This document shows, piece by piece, positions 54,262 through 62,426 of a DNA stretch of 64,000 bases (position 1 is its first letter; each line of letters starts with the position of its first letter). A program made the translations under genes and the position numbers. Source of the stretch: Polyangiaceae bacterium (GTDB lineage: Bacteria > Myxococcota_A > Polyangia > Polyangiales > Polyangiaceae); contig JANXOF010000082.1 of the NCBI GenBank assembly GCA_025353725.1, positions 54,182-118,181 on the forward strand. Reading direction: 5' to 3'. The notes below the pieces were generated by a model. It was not told the origin of the DNA. It searched no databases and saw only the letters and a program-made list of their open reading frames with translations.

Positions 54262-54855
54262 CTAGCGCGTCGTTTTCGGCGCAGAGGGGATCGGTGGCGG
54301 TATCGACTTGGTGGCAGTGAGTGTTGGCAAGATCACGTCGCGGTACATTTTCAGACCGGCTCGGATGACTTTTGCGGCGTCGAAGGGGCCGAGCAACTCA
54401 TCAATCTCGACCATTTTCTTTTCCAGGATCTTGTAGTCCTCGAAGAAGCGACGGAGCTCGAGAATCGTGTGCTGCGGCACCTCGCGGATGTGCGTGTACT
54501 GGCTGTACGCAGGGTCATCCATGTGGACGGCAATGATCTTGTCATCGAGACCCTTGTCATCGCGCATCTGCATCAAACCGATGGCGCGCGCGCGCATCAT
54601 ACAGTTCGGCGTAACCGGCTCCTGACACAGCACGAGTACATCGAGAGGGTCGCCGTCATCGCAGTAGGTACGCGGAATGAACCCGTAGTTCGCTGGGTAA
54701 TGGACCGCGCTGAAGAGAATGCGGTCGACTTTGAGAAGTCCGGTATTCTTGTCGAGCTCGTATTTCACCTTCGAGCCTTTCGGGATCTCGATGTAGGCGA
54801 CGAACGACTCGTCGATCGGTTCGTCACAGGCGATATCGTGCCAAGGATGTGTCAT
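54262..54855 (-). CDS. ppa: Inorganic pyrophosphatase (family I)
   Basis: About 197 residues. ATG 54855 is chosen; an in-frame GTG at 54870 would add five residues. Family I features: [32 protein letters not shown], and the metal-binding [11 protein letters not shown]. The later section [15 protein letters not shown] and the [15 protein letters not shown] helix are normal. It hydrolyses PPi, driving biosynthesis. A Pro/Thr tail of about 15 residues is extra. It is convergent with the chemosensory operon, with 27 bp between stops. Confidence 0.95.
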   Translation of the reverse strand: MTHPWHDIACDEPIDESFVAYIEIPKGSKVKYELDKNTGLLKVDRILFSAVHYPANYGFIPRTYCDDGDPLDVLVLCQEPVTPNCMMRARAIGLMQMRDDKGLDDKIIAVHMDDPAYSQYTHIREVPQHTILELRRFFEDYKILEKKMVEIDELLGPFDAAKVIRAGLKMYRDVILPTLTATKSIPPPIPSAPKTTR

Positions 54856-54891
54856 GGGGCTGGTTCTCACGTTTAAGCCGATTCGAGTTTC

Positions 54892-55461
54892 TCACGGGCC
54901 CGCTTCTGCGTCGCTACCTGCGTCATTTCCGGCGTCGAAAGTCGTAGTGGTTGCGCTTGTCCCCGGTCCCGCTCCAGCTTCGGCACCTGGCGGGCGCGGT
55001 GTCGTTTGCACGACGACCCGAAGGTAGTAAGTCGCACATGTCCCGTTTTTCACGACGACTTGGCCGTTCTTGACGCCCGACAGTTCGGCGATGTTGCCCG
55101 CGCCGAGGGTAAAGTTGCTGCCCGGCGTATGCGTGGGGTCGGCTTCGGCGGTCACGTAAGGCGTTATGACGTCGGGCAAGCGATCGGGGCCGAGTGTCGT
55201 CAGGTCGAAGACCCACGCACGTTTTCCAGGAAAGGGCAGCCAAACGCCGTCGATGGCGTTCGACTCCCAAAGGTCTGTCGTAAGCAGTCGCCCTTCGCCT
55301 GGGCCACCGCCAAAATAGGCCGTATCGCCCTCACACGTGCGACCGTAGCAACCCGGCGCCAACACGGTCGCGCCCATCACGACAAGCCAAAGGCCGGCCG
55401 CCGCGAAGACTCGGCGGATGGCGGGATTACCCACCCAGAAGCTCTGCGGCCGCGAGAGCAT
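54892..55461 (-). CDS. Lipoprotein of unknown function downstream of hemB
   Basis: 189 residues from ATG 55461, which lies within the last 35 bases of hemB; a GTG at 55434 would shorten the overlap to 8. The signal peptide ends in a lipobox LAPGC. The mature part is beta-rich with GRTCEGDTAYFGGG, LWESNAIDGVWLPFPGKR and TYYLRVVVQ, followed by a Gly/Ala/Asp-rich tail. Three Cys are in the mature protein including the lipid-bearing one. There is no known domain. It is translationally linked to hemB, but its function is probably unrelated to heme. Confidence 0.65.
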   Translation of the reverse strand: MLSRPQSFWVGNPAIRRVFAAAGLWLVVMGATVLAPGCYGRTCEGDTAYFGGGPGEGRLLTTDLWESNAIDGVWLPFPGKRAWVFDLTTLGPDRLPDVITPYVTAEADPTHTPGSNFTLGAGNIAELSGVKNGQVVVKNGTCATYYLRVVVQTTPRPPGAEAGAGPGTSATTTTFDAGNDAGSDAEAGP

Positions 55462-56428
55462 GGTAAGTGAGAATAAAGTCTGCCCCGGCGCGGCGGATCG
55501 ACGTGAGCACCTCCATTATGGCGCGGTCGCGATCGATCATCCCGCGGTCGGCGGCGGCGTGAAGCATCGCGTACTCGCCTGAGACGTTGTAAGCGCCGAG
55601 CGGTAAGCGAGAGTGAGCACGAACATCTTTGATGATGTCGAGGTACGAGAGTGCCGGTTTGACCATGAGCATATCGGCGCCTTCCGCTTCGTCGAGCGCG
55701 GCTTCGCGGAGGGCTTCGCGGGCATTCGCGGGGTCCATTTGGTAGCCCGCGCGGTCACCAAACTTTGGCGCGCAGTCCGCCGCTTCTCGGAACGGCCCGT
55801 AGAAGGCGCTCGCGTATTTGACGGCGTACGAGAGAATACTGGTGTTTGCGAATCCTTCGGCGTCCAGGGCCGTACGCATCGCGGCGACTCTCCCGTCCAT
55901 CATGTCGCTCGGCGCGACGACGTCTGCACCGGCTTTCGCGAACAGCACCCCGATTTCCGCGAGGACCGCGATGGTCGCATCGTTGTCGACTTCCCAGTCG
56001 TCCGCGCGCGAACCGCCCGCGCGCTTCTTCAGGATGCCGCAATGCCCGTGGTCTGTATATTCATCGACGCAGACGTCGGCCATGACGACGAGCTCAGGAA
56101 CGGCGCTCTTCATTTCGGCGATGGCGACGGGCACGGGCCCTGAAGGGTCCAGGCCGGAGGACCCTCGGTCGTCTTTCGTCTTTGGAAGGCCGAAGAGAAT
56201 CACCGAGCCGATGCCACGCGCTTTGATCGCTTTGGCCTGCTCGCGCGCGGCGCTCAGTGGCAGCTGATCGATGCCGGGCATGGTGCGTATCGGTCGCGGT
56301 GCGTCGAGCGCGGCGTTGAAAAACATCGGGTAGACAAAGTCTCCCGGTGACAGGTGAGTCTCGCGTACGAGGGCTCGGAGCTCGGGCGAGGCGCGCAGGC
56401 GGCGTGGACGAATCGTGGGAAATCCCAT
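55427..56428 (-). CDS. hemB: Delta-aminolevulinic acid dehydratase (porphobilinogen synthase)
   Basis: About 333 residues from ATG 56428 (MGFPTIRPRRLR), the usual start; the upstream in-frame part lacks similarity. The active-site Cys/zinc motif is CVDEYTDHGHCGIL. The two Schiff-base lysines are in SYAVKYASAFYGPFREA and MLMVKPALSYLDI. FGDRAGYQMDPANAREAL is also conserved. It condenses two ALA molecules to porphobilinogen. It is divergent from a lipoprotein gene that is itself followed by cobA-hemD, so heme genes lie on both sides of a shared promoter region. Confidence 0.96.
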   Translation of the reverse strand: MGFPTIRPRRLRASPELRALVRETHLSPGDFVYPMFFNAALDAPRPIRTMPGIDQLPLSAAREQAKAIKARGIGSVILFGLPKTKDDRGSSGLDPSGPVPVAIAEMKSAVPELVVMADVCVDEYTDHGHCGILKKRAGGSRADDWEVDNDATIAVLAEIGVLFAKAGADVVAPSDMMDGRVAAMRTALDAEGFANTSILSYAVKYASAFYGPFREAADCAPKFGDRAGYQMDPANAREALREAALDEAEGADMLMVKPALSYLDIIKDVRAHSRLPLGAYNVSGEYAMLHAAADRGMIDRDRAIMEVLTSIRRAGADFILTYHALAAAELLGG

Positions 56429-56535
56429 CGTTTGCGGCAGACTAGCCCTGAATCTATCGAGAGTGCCACCGAGCTTTTGCGAGATCGCGTCGATAGGCGT
56501 TGCCCACGACTGCGATGGGGGCGACCCTAAGGCCG

Positions 56536-57585
56536 ATGAGGTTCCCGCGGGAAAGTCGGGCGAGCGCACGGAACGGTAGACCTCGGTCAAGTTTCGGTTT
56601 CAATCTCAGTCGCGAGCTCGGTCGGATCGCGGGCGGACTTCTCCTCGCGGCTACGGCCTTAGCTTCGGCGTTGGCGTGTGGCAGCCGCACCGGATTATGG
56701 GGCAGTGACGAGGCTACCGTAGGCGTGGTGGCCGACAGCGGGTCGGGCGGAGACGCTACGGCGGACGCACCGTCTCCTGCTCCACTGCCACCTATCGACG
56801 CGGGGAAGCGTAGCGCGCCGAGTCGTGTCGATTGTCCCGACGCGGGCGCTACGCTTATTTATGTGGTCACCGCGTCGAATCAGCTTTTCAGCTTTTTACC
56901 GACGGACGGCTCGTTCACGTTTCTGGCGACGCTCGCGTGTCCCACCCCTGTAGGCGAGTCTCCGTTCTCGATGGCCGTTGACCGAAAGGGCGTGGCCTAC
57001 GTTCAGTTCACGGATAAGCGGCTTTATCGCGTAAGCACGTCGACCGGCGCGTGCTCGGTGACGGCGTATTCTCCAGAGTCTGCGACCTCACAAGGCTTTG
57101 GTTCCTTCGGAATGGGTTACGCAACGAACGATGTCGGGCCTAGCGAGTTCTTGTTCGTCGCAGGGTCGCAAGGCGGTACCCAAGCCCAGTCGCCCGGGCT
57201 AGGGCGTATCGCACCGACCTCGTTCGAGCTTACGAAGGTCGGCAACTTCCTCCCCGACATCGCGCGCTCCGAGCTCACTGGAACGGGCGACGGACGTCTC
57301 TTTGCATTCTACACGAAAGGGGAGCAAAGCGGGCCTCCCTCGTTCATCGGGGAGATCGACACGCAGACGGCGCATGTGGTCGCGGAAACAGCGTTCCCCT
57401 CCGTGGACCAAGGAAAGGGTTGGGCGTTCGCGTTTTGGGGCGGAGACTTTTACATGTTCACGTCGCCGGGCGAGGGGTCCACCGTGACGCGCTTCCGGCC
57501 GCTTGACAGTTCCTTGGATGTCGTCGGTAGACTGCCTACGCGTATCGTGGGTGCGGGCGTTTCGACGTGCGCCCCCGCACGGTGA
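56536..57585 (+). CDS. Lipoprotein, possible beta-propeller, unknown function
   Basis: About 349 residues from ATG 56536 (an in-frame ATG at 56500 is possible). The signal region ends SALACGSRTGLWG; the ACGSRTGL pattern marks a lipoprotein family seen repeatedly in Polyangiales-type myxobacteria. A disordered Gly/Ala/Asp/Pro linker precedes a beta-rich domain with repeated motifs such as LIYVVTASNQLFSFLPTDG, FSMAVDRKGVAYVQFTDKRL and GRLFAFYTKGEQ, consistent with a propeller. It precedes cobA-hemD by 4 bp and is probably co-transcribed with it; no functional link is evident. Confidence 0.7.
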   Translation: MRFPRESRASARNGRPRSSFGFNLSRELGRIAGGLLLAATALASALACGSRTGLWGSDEATVGVVADSGSGGDATADAPSPAPLPPIDAGKRSAPSRVDCPDAGATLIYVVTASNQLFSFLPTDGSFTFLATLACPTPVGESPFSMAVDRKGVAYVQFTDKRLYRVSTSTGACSVTAYSPESATSQGFGSFGMGYATNDVGPSEFLFVAGSQGGTQAQSPGLGRIAPTSFELTKVGNFLPDIARSELTGTGDGRLFAFYTKGEQSGPPSFIGEIDTQTAHVVAETAFPSVDQGKGWAFAFWGGDFYMFTSPGEGSTVTRFRPLDSSLDVVGRLPTRIVGAGVSTCAPAR

Positions 57586-57589
57586 TGGC

Positions 57590-59116
57590 ATGACGGGAAA
57601 GGTCACTTTTGTGGGCGCGGGTTGCGGCGACGCACGACTTCTCACGCTGCGTGCGCTGGAGGTCTTGGCGGGGGCTGATTTCGTCGTTTTCGACCCAAAG
57701 GTTCATCCTGACATCCTCGCCCGCCTTCGCGAAGGGACGCCGCGCGCGACTGTAACGCCTGCGATGGCGCCTGAAGACGTCGCTTCATGGCTCGCGCGCG
57801 AGGCCAGGGGCGGACGCCACATCGTTCGCCTTGCGTGGGGCGATCCGTTTCTTTTTGGAACTGTCGACGCCGAGGGCTCCGCGCTTGCGCGCTACGGCGT
57901 GCCCTTCGAGGTCGTCCCGGGCATCGCCCCTCTCCTCGCGCTAGGTGCGTTCGCCGGCATTCCTCTCACGCGCACGGGGGACGCTTCACCGAGCGTCGCG
58001 GCCGTGAGCGTCGTCCGTGGTCATGAGGATTTGCATGAGTGGGATAAGCTCGCCACCGCGACGGATACGCTCTTTATTGAGTGCGATGCGGAGAGTGTGT
58101 CGGAAGTCGCGCGCTTACTCCGATACTTTGGGCGGCAGCCGGATACAGCCGTGAGTCTTGTCGAGTTTATCTCGCTGCCCTCGCAGCGGTTGACGCAAAC
58201 GACGCTTGCTGAGGCCGTCAGGCTCGTGTTGCCGCCGTCGCGGCGGGTGGTGCTCGTGGTCGGTTCGCGCGCGAAAGCAGAGCCTGCGCTGTCGTGGTTT
58301 TCGAACCTGCCGCTTTTTGGAAAGCGTGTGCTCGTCACGCGTGCGCGCGAGCAAGCAGGAGACGCCGCTTCGAGGCTGCGCGAGCGAGGGGCCGACCCCG
58401 TCGTAGTTCCGACGATCGAAATTCACCCACCGAGTGATCCGGGAGCGATGATCGACGCGGTGCAGGCGATGCCGGGGCGCTACGACTGGGTGGTGCTCAC
58501 GAGCGCGAACGGCGTCGATAAGTTGTGCGCGGAGATCACGCGCCAAGGGAAAGACGCGCGCGCGTTCGGCGGCATGAAGGTCGCGGCGATCGGACCCGGC
58601 ACGGCACGCGCTCTCGAGCGGTGCGGGATCGTGGCTGACATCGTCGCGAAAGAGCATCGGCAAGAAGGGCTCGCGAGCGACATGTTGGTTGCGCTTTTAA
58701 CCGAGCCACCCGCAGGCAAAGGTCGCGTTCGTGTGCTCCTGGCGCGTGCCGAGGTAGCGCGGGACATGTTGCCGGACGCGCTGCGCGCCGCCGGGTGCAC
58801 GGTCGATGTCGTCGCCGTGTACAAGACCCGTGCTCCTCACCGGTCGTTTCTCACGGCGCTAAGCTCCCTGCTTGAAAGCGCGGAACTTGATGTCGTGACG
58901 TTCACGTCGTCGAGCACAGTGGAGCATCTTTGCGATGCGCTGGAGGGGCGAGCGCCTGAGCTACTTGCAAAGACGTGCGTCGCGAGCATTGGGCCCGTCA
59001 CGACCGAAACGGCTAAAAAGAGGGGACTTCGAGTCGATGTGGTGGCCTCGGAGTGCTCCGTGGCAGGTCTCGTGGCGGCGCTGGAGGAACACTTTGGTTC
59101 ACGACACGCGACGTGA
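57590..59116 (+). CDS. Fused uroporphyrinogen-III C-methyltransferase-like / uroporphyrinogen-III synthase
   Basis: 508 residues from ATG 57590, 4 bp after the lipoprotein stop. Residues about 1-235 follow the SUMT/CobA fold (VGAGCGDARLLTLRALEVL, then HIVRLAWGDPFLFGT, VVPGIAPLLALGAFAGIPLT). Several signature residues differ: Cys for Pro in the SAM loop, Ala-Trp for Lys-Gly before GDPF, and no RGGEE after FG. Residues about 245-508 are a HemD synthase: LVTRAREQAGDAASRL, LTSANGVD, AIGPGTARAL, FTSSSTVEHL, SIGPVTTETAKKRGL. The HemD half should close hydroxymethylbilane to uroporphyrinogen III. The methyltransferase half may be altered in activity. Confidence 0.85.
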   Translation: MTGKVTFVGAGCGDARLLTLRALEVLAGADFVVFDPKVHPDILARLREGTPRATVTPAMAPEDVASWLAREARGGRHIVRLAWGDPFLFGTVDAEGSALARYGVPFEVVPGIAPLLALGAFAGIPLTRTGDASPSVAAVSVVRGHEDLHEWDKLATATDTLFIECDAESVSEVARLLRYFGRQPDTAVSLVEFISLPSQRLTQTTLAEAVRLVLPPSRRVVLVVGSRAKAEPALSWFSNLPLFGKRVLVTRAREQAGDAASRLRERGADPVVVPTIEIHPPSDPGAMIDAVQAMPGRYDWVVLTSANGVDKLCAEITRQGKDARAFGGMKVAAIGPGTARALERCGIVADIVAKEHRQEGLASDMLVALLTEPPAGKGRVRVLLARAEVARDMLPDALRAAGCTVDVVAVYKTRAPHRSFLTALSSLLESAELDVVTFTSSSTVEHLCDALEGRAPELLAKTCVASIGPVTTETAKKRGLRVDVVASECSVAGLVAALEEHFGSRHAT

Positions 59117-59188
59117 GTTCGGGGGAGGCGTGCGCGAGTCGGTGTTTGACAAGGCTTGCACGGGGCGCGACGCTGTCGGGCGCGGCGC

Positions 59189-61903
59189 ATGTCTCTAAGT
59201 ACCCTGATTGTCCAGCGCGAGATCGCGTCGATTCGTGAGGTTGAGGAGGCGCTCGCGAGGCAGGTGCTCTACGGCGGCGATCTGATGACCAACGTTTTGG
59301 AGGTGTGCCCTCTCCGCGAGGCCGCCCTCCTTTCGCTGGTCGCCGAATCCATGAATCGGCCGCCAACACCGCCAGGCGAGCTTGCGCGTCCGGACGAGAC
59401 CGCGAGGCGGCTCCTCGCGTCGGAGGTGTTGGTCGCACGAAGCCTTGCGCCGCTCGAAGTCGATAGCTCGGTGTTTACCGTCGCGGTGGCCGAGCTCCTT
59501 CGGGCTGACGTCGAACAGGACTTGGGGTTTGCGCTCTCGCGGAGCATCGTTCAAGTGATTGCGCCGCTCGTGCGAATTCACCAGGCTCTCACGCGCGATT
59601 ACGGAATACCGCTCGACCGGCGTTCTGCGCGGATTCTTGAGCGCATTCAGCGCGCGGCGGATGATGGGCCGAGCGTCCCCCCGCCCGCCATGCTCGGTCT
59701 CTCCTCCAAACTCAACGCGGCGCGTGGACCGAGTCTCCCGCCAGAGCCTGTGACAGACAAGGTCACTGACACGTCCGAGCCTTCCGTGCGTCCGTCTCCG
59801 GAAGGCGGAGTTCGCTCCTTGCGGAGGGCCATGGCCACGCCGTCGATGCGTCCTTTGCGTCGTCGTCGCGGGGCGTTCACGGCTTCCATGGCGGAGGAGG
59901 AACTCCTCGATGCCCGTGAGCGCGACACGATTTTTGACTTGGTCTTCGAATTCGCGCGTCAGTACTTCGATTACACGGCCATGTTTGTCGTTCACGGCGA
60001 AGTGGCCGAGGGGCGGGACGCGTACGGGGATGGCGCCGCGCGCGAGAACGTGGCCCGCATTGGGGTGCCCCTCGATTTGCCGAGTCTTCTCGCTGCGGCG
60101 CGGGAAAGTAAAACGACTGTGCTTCGGGCCCTCTCGTCATCGGGTCTCGATGCGGTCTTGCAGACGGATCTCGCGCTTCGCGGGGCGGGGACGCGCGCAG
60201 TCGTTCCGCTCGTGGTGCGAGCGCGCGTCGTCGCGCTCCTCTTTGGCGACTTTGGAGAGGCGGACGTCGACACGCGGTCGCTCGTGGACGTCGAGGGGGT
60301 TGTCGTCCACGCGACGGCGGCGTTCGAACGTCTCGTCGTGAGGCGAAAGCTCCAGAGCTCGATCGTACCCGCGGACTTAGGTTCTTTGGCGGTTCGGCGC
60401 GACGTTGTAATTCCACGTGTAGGCGATTCCCTGCCGCCGTCGCTGGCGGCGTTGATCGGCTTCGCAGGTCCTTCGCTTGCGCCGCCGGGTCCTGCGAAGT
60501 CGGTGGAGCCTTCGGTGCCGCCTCTCGCAGCGGCTACCGGCGTTCGGCATGGCGTGCCCGAGCCACCCGTTGACACGGCAGATGAACGCGCCCCCGAAGT
60601 CAAAGTCTCCCGCATGGGTCGGCGGGAGGCTCCGACGCTCGATTTCGCAGGCGCGTCAGTTCCCGGCTCGACGTTCGGTGACAGCTTCGACCGCGATGAA
60701 GTCGAGCGCCAACGACAAGACCGCGCGCCCTTGGAAGAAGACGCGACGCCGCTTGTTCCGCCGACCGAGTCGGTCGCGCCCGAAGACCGCGATACGCCGC
60801 TCGCGCCTGTAACTGCCGCATTTACGGAGGACCGCGAGCCGTCCGCGCGGGCGAACGCGGGCCCGGGCGAAGGCCTCGTGGTGCCGCCCACAGCCGCGCA
60901 GTCAAAGCCGATGCCGGCTTCAGAACAGCAGGTGAGCGTATCTCCCCGTCGGCCTCCACTGCCCCATAGCGACGAGTCGCGCGTTTTGCCGTCCGTCATC
61001 GTCGACATCGCGGTGGAGTACGTCGAGTTGGTGGAGCGCGTGATTGCGGCCGACAAGGGGCAGGCGATTGATCGGAGTGTGCATACGGCAGACGATGCCG
61101 AGACAGAGCTGCTCCGCGGCGGCGCTTCTGCTTTACCAGCAATGATCGCCCGCTTTCCCGGCCCCGTTACCGTAGGGTTTGATTCCATTTTCGACGCGGC
61201 ATTGCCGCGCGCAGCGGAGTGCGGGCCAGTGCTTCGTCTTGTCGCAAGTCAGCGGCGCACCGCACTGCCGTTCGTGCTCACGCTGGTTTCGGAGGCTTCC
61301 GTCGAGAAGCGTTTTTGGGCGACGTACCTCCTGACGGAGCTCGTTTACCCCGACACCCTCGAGCCGCTGATGCTTCGTATTTTTGATGAGGATCGCCGCG
61401 TTCGTTTTGCCGCTCTAGCGGCCGTGCGTGCATTTGCCGACGCTCATCCGTCAACGCTCGTCGAGCGGCTCGAGGTCGTGGCGATGGACGGCAGCGAGCA
61501 AGCGGCGCGGCGGACGATGGCGATTCAAGCCCTCGGCGAAACGCGTTCGACGAGCGCGGTGCATGCCCTCGTGAAGGTTCTCATCGACCCGGACCTCGAC
61601 ATAGCTCACGCCATTCGTGATGCGCTGGTTGGACTTACTCTTCAAGACTTCGGCACGTCCGCTCAAAAGTGGCACGCGTGGTGGGAGGACAACCGCGAGC
61701 GTCACCGACTCGAGTGGCTCATCGACGCGCTCATGCATGACGAGCCAAGGCTCCGCGCGGCGGCCGGCGAGCAGCTGAAGACGACGACCCACGAGTACTT
61801 TGGCTACTACGATGATTTACCTAAACGCGAACGCGAACGCGCGCAATCGCGTTACCGCGAATGGTGGGCGAGCGTCGGCCGCGTGCGATTCGGACGTTCG
61901 TAA
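59189..61903 (+). CDS. Multidomain protein: MshEN-like, GAF-like, HEAT repeats
   Basis: About 904 residues from ATG 59189 (MSLSTLIVQREIAS). Residues about 1-150 resemble the GspE/MshEN N-terminal domain (REVEEALARQVLYGGDLMTN, then ARRLLASEVLVARSLAPLEV), a c-di-GMP-binding module in some ATPases, but no ATPase follows. A linker leads to a GAF-like domain (about 235-390, VVPLVVRARVVALLFGDFG). Next is a Pro/Ser-rich stretch of about 200 residues, then HEAT-like repeats (about 625-850) with FDEDRRVRFAALAAVRAF and QAARRTMAIQALGETRS, and a C-terminal KWHAWWEDNRERHRLEWL module. It is probably a cytoplasmic scaffold or c-di-GMP-responsive regulator (inference). Confidence 0.72.
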   Translation: MSLSTLIVQREIASIREVEEALARQVLYGGDLMTNVLEVCPLREAALLSLVAESMNRPPTPPGELARPDETARRLLASEVLVARSLAPLEVDSSVFTVAVAELLRADVEQDLGFALSRSIVQVIAPLVRIHQALTRDYGIPLDRRSARILERIQRAADDGPSVPPPAMLGLSSKLNAARGPSLPPEPVTDKVTDTSEPSVRPSPEGGVRSLRRAMATPSMRPLRRRRGAFTASMAEEELLDARERDTIFDLVFEFARQYFDYTAMFVVHGEVAEGRDAYGDGAARENVARIGVPLDLPSLLAAARESKTTVLRALSSSGLDAVLQTDLALRGAGTRAVVPLVVRARVVALLFGDFGEADVDTRSLVDVEGVVVHATAAFERLVVRRKLQSSIVPADLGSLAVRRDVVIPRVGDSLPPSLAALIGFAGPSLAPPGPAKSVEPSVPPLAAATGVRHGVPEPPVDTADERAPEVKVSRMGRREAPTLDFAGASVPGSTFGDSFDRDEVERQRQDRAPLEEDATPLVPPTESVAPEDRDTPLAPVTAAFTEDREPSARANAGPGEGLVVPPTAAQSKPMPASEQQVSVSPRRPPLPHSDESRVLPSVIVDIAVEYVELVERVIAADKGQAIDRSVHTADDAETELLRGGASALPAMIARFPGPVTVGFDSIFDAALPRAAECGPVLRLVASQRRTALPFVLTLVSEASVEKRFWATYLLTELVYPDTLEPLMLRIFDEDRRVRFAALAAVRAFADAHPSTLVERLEVVAMDGSEQAARRTMAIQALGETRSTSAVHALVKVLIDPDLDIAHAIRDALVGLTLQDFGTSAQKWHAWWEDNRERHRLEWLIDALMHDEPRLRAAAGEQLKTTTHEYFGYYDDLPKRERERAQSRYREWWASVGRVRFGRS

Positions 61904-61906
61904 ACG

Positions 61907-62332
61907 TTAATCTCCGTGGGAGAGCGGTCCTTCGTTGGGCGCGTCGTCGCTCATCGAGGTTGTGGCGCCGCCTGCAGAGGTCGCGGAATACGTGCCGCGC
62001 GTGGCCTTCGGCGCGCGGCGTGAGGCGGCGCCTATCGGGATGTCGCCGACGACCCCAATCTCCTTGTCTAAAACTTCGTCTAGCTCTTCTTTATCGTGAT
62101 CTTGGGCAAGCGCGATGCCTGTCGCAGCTCCCGCGACGGCGCCGATGACCGCCCCCGCGACGATGCCTGGAGGACCCGCGAACGACCCTAGTGCCGCTCC
62201 CGCCGCCGCGCCGGTGGCCGCCCCGAGACCTACGCCCTCGGCGCGCTCGTGGTCGTGTTGGTGGTGAGGCACGCCTGCGGCTTCTGCGCGCGGTGTGGTG
62301 GGGATCCTCGGTCCTGACGTGTGAGTATGCAT
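61907..62332 (-). CDS. Glycine-zipper domain protein
   Basis: About 141 residues from ATG 62332, chosen for the GGGAG-type ribosome-binding site about 8 bases upstream; a start at 62359 is possible. His-rich N-terminus (HHQHDHERAEG), then a glycine zipper with small-residue periodicity (GAAAGAALGSFAGPPGIV, AGAVIGAVAGAATGIALA), which probably inserts in a membrane. The acidic segment DHDKEELDEVLDKEIGVVGD follows. Such proteins are often envelope stress components. It is convergent with the HEAT protein gene and divergent from the FGE-fold lipoprotein. Confidence 0.7.
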   Translation of the reverse strand: MHTHTSGPRIPTTPRAEAAGVPHHQHDHERAEGVGLGAATGAAAGAALGSFAGPPGIVAGAVIGAVAGAATGIALAQDHDKEELDEVLDKEIGVVGDIPIGAASRRAPKATRGTYSATSAGGATTSMSDDAPNEGPLSHGD

Positions 62333-62426
62333 GGTTTTAACGCTCCCTTCGGAGTTCATTGTGGGAGTACGCAAATATCGTTCCGTCGATGGTCGACCGC
62401 CGTGCGCTTGCTACGCTGGAGGCGTG

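Noticed and set aside
59992..61188. 398-codon minus-strand frame opposite the MshEN/HEAT gene
   Set aside because: Ser/Thr/Arg low complexity that mirrors the Pro/Ala-rich linker of the plus-strand gene; judged a GC-skew artefact.
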